This document shows, piece by piece, positions 5,271-6,121 of a stretch of DNA of 6,121 nucleotides. The translations under genes and the position numbers were made by a program. Location: NCBI GenBank assembly GCA_002432095.1, contig DJFQ01000166.1, positions 25,576 through 31,696 on the forward strand, given 5' to 3'. The stretch is from Marinagarivorans sp. UBA5868. GTDB taxonomy: Bacteria; Pseudomonadota; Gammaproteobacteria; Pseudomonadales; Cellvibrionaceae. Within the stretch, counting starts at the first letter, position 1. Each line of letters begins with the position of its first letter. Below the pieces are notes generated by a model. It saw only the letters and a program-made list of their open reading frames with translations, did no database searches and was not told the origin of the DNA.

Positions 5271-6121
5271 TCAAGCACGGCCATAACCGTCTTCAAAACG
5301 GACAATATCGTCTTCGGCCAAATAGGCACCGCTCGCAATTTCAATCAGATGAAGCGGAACCAAACCTGGGTTGGACAAGCGATGTTTTTCTCCCAACGGA
5401 ATATAAGCTGATTGATTTTCCGTGAGGATTTGTTTTTGTTCACCTTTTTGAATCTGCGCCGTTCCGGCCACCACCACCCAATGCTCTGCTCGATGATGGT
5501 GCATCTGCAACGATAACGATGCACCTGGTTTTACGGTGATGCGTTTGACCTGATAACGGTTGCCCGTGTCGACAAGGTCATAACTGCCCCAAGGCCTATG
5601 CACTTCTCTATGAGAAAGGTATTCACTACGGCTACCAGCCTTAAGCGCATCAACGATTTTTTTCACATCCTGAGAGCTGTCTTTGTGGGCCACCAAAACG
5701 CTGTCCGCCGTTTCCACCACCACCAAATCCTTAACACCGACCAGTGCGACCAATCGGCCCTCGCAACTGACGTAACATCCCTGGCTTTGCTCAGCAATTA
5801 CATCGCCAAAAAATACATTTTCATGTTCGTCTTTGTCGCCAACTTCCCACAGCGCCTGCCAACTACCAACATCGCTCCACTGCGCGGTGAACGGCACCAT
5901 ATAGGCTTGCGAGGTTTTTTCCATGACGGCGTAGTCTATAGAGAGGTTGGCACATTGGGAAAAATTGCCTTCATCTAGCCTAAAGAAGTCCAGATCTTTA
6001 ACGCCTCGCTGGAGGGCGTCACGACAACGCTGAAGCATCGCCGGTTGGTGCAATTCAATTTCTTCGATCAGGCGTTGTGCGGAGAATACAAACATTCCAC
6101 TGTTCCAGTAATAGTCTCCGC
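5271..6121 (-). CDS. manC: Mannose-1-phosphate guanylyltransferase / mannose-6-phosphate isomerase, 5' end cut by window
   Basis: This cytoplasmic bifunctional enzyme (ManC/AlgA/CpsB type) makes mannose-6-phosphate from fructose-6-phosphate and GDP-mannose from mannose-1-phosphate. GDP-mannose is used for mannose and for GDP-sugars derived from it. The frame enters from the right edge as GDYYWNSGMFVF, a typical internal stretch, so 282 codons are visible and about 190 N-terminal residues, with the nucleotide-binding signature, are outside. Visible parts are the end of the transferase domain with SIDYAVMEK (60-68) and WSDVGSW (81-87), then the type II isomerase cupin domain: RPWGSYD (175-181), QMHHHRAEH with metal-binding histidines (205-213), PLGEKHRL (241-248) and the C-terminal EDDIVRFEDGYGR. 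Both visible domains look intact. The ATG at 6095 is internal and not the start. The gene ends 195 nt before the WecA-like gene. Confidence 0.95.
   Translation of the reverse strand, partial: GDYYWNSGMFVFSAQRLIEEIELHQPAMLQRCRDALQRGVKDLDFFRLDEGNFSQCANLSIDYAVMEKTSQAYMVPFTAQWSDVGSWQALWEVGDKDEHENVFFGDVIAEQSQGCYVSCEGRLVALVGVKDLVVVETADSVLVAHKDSSQDVKKIVDALKAGSRSEYLSHREVHRPWGSYDLVDTGNRYQVKRITVKPGASLSLQMHHHRAEHWVVVAGTAQIQKGEQKQILTENQSAYIPLGEKHRLSNPGLVPLHLIEIASGAYLAEDDIVRFEDGYGRA

Noticed and set aside
5598..5978. Plus-strand 126-codon open frame
   Set aside because: It is antisense to the conserved ManC sequence and its translation shows no known family.

Overview
The window is a piece of a polysaccharide (O-antigen, capsule or exopolysaccharide) locus from a Gram-negative bacterium. 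The mix of genes points to a gammaproteobacterium: a fused ManC-type GDP-mannose enzyme, a WecA-like initiating transferase, an EPS-associated MarR regulator, a Wzz-type chain-length protein and a Wzx flippase. I cannot name the genus. All six genes lie on the minus strand, so the locus reads from right to left. Both outer genes are cut by the window edges.

In transcription order: (1) 6121-5271, the C-terminal 282 codons of a bifunctional mannose-1-phosphate guanylyltransferase / mannose-6-phosphate isomerase. (2) A 195-nt gap with a good sigma70-type promoter (perfect TATAAT). (3) 5075-4005, a complete WecA/MraY-family undecaprenyl-phosphate sugar-1-phosphate transferase. (4) A near-perfect bidirectional intrinsic terminator starting 2 nt after its stop codon. 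(5) A roughly 50-nt control region with a palindrome that looks like an operator. (6) 3912-3571, a 113-aa MarR-type winged-helix regulator. (7) A 463-nt non-coding stretch with a possible weak terminator and several short inverted repeats. (8) 3107-2109, a Wzz-family polysaccharide co-polymerase. (9) 2035-1076, an ATP-grasp protein of the TupA-like amidoligase family. (10) 1063-1, the first 354 codons of a Wzx flippase.

Together they fit a Wzx/Wzy-dependent pathway. ManC supplies GDP-mannose, the WecA-like enzyme starts the repeat unit on undecaprenyl phosphate, Wzx moves the finished unit across the inner membrane, and Wzz sets chain length. The ATP-grasp protein may attach an amino acid or similar amide group to the glycan. 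The polymerase Wzy and the glycosyltransferases are not visible and probably lie beyond position 1.

The most notable parts are regulatory: the isolated MarR gene behind a strong terminator with its own palindrome, and the long, repeat-containing leader before wzz. The ATP-grasp gene between wzz and wzx is the least understood enzyme here. I saw no RNA genes, insertion sequences, CRISPR arrays or broken genes.
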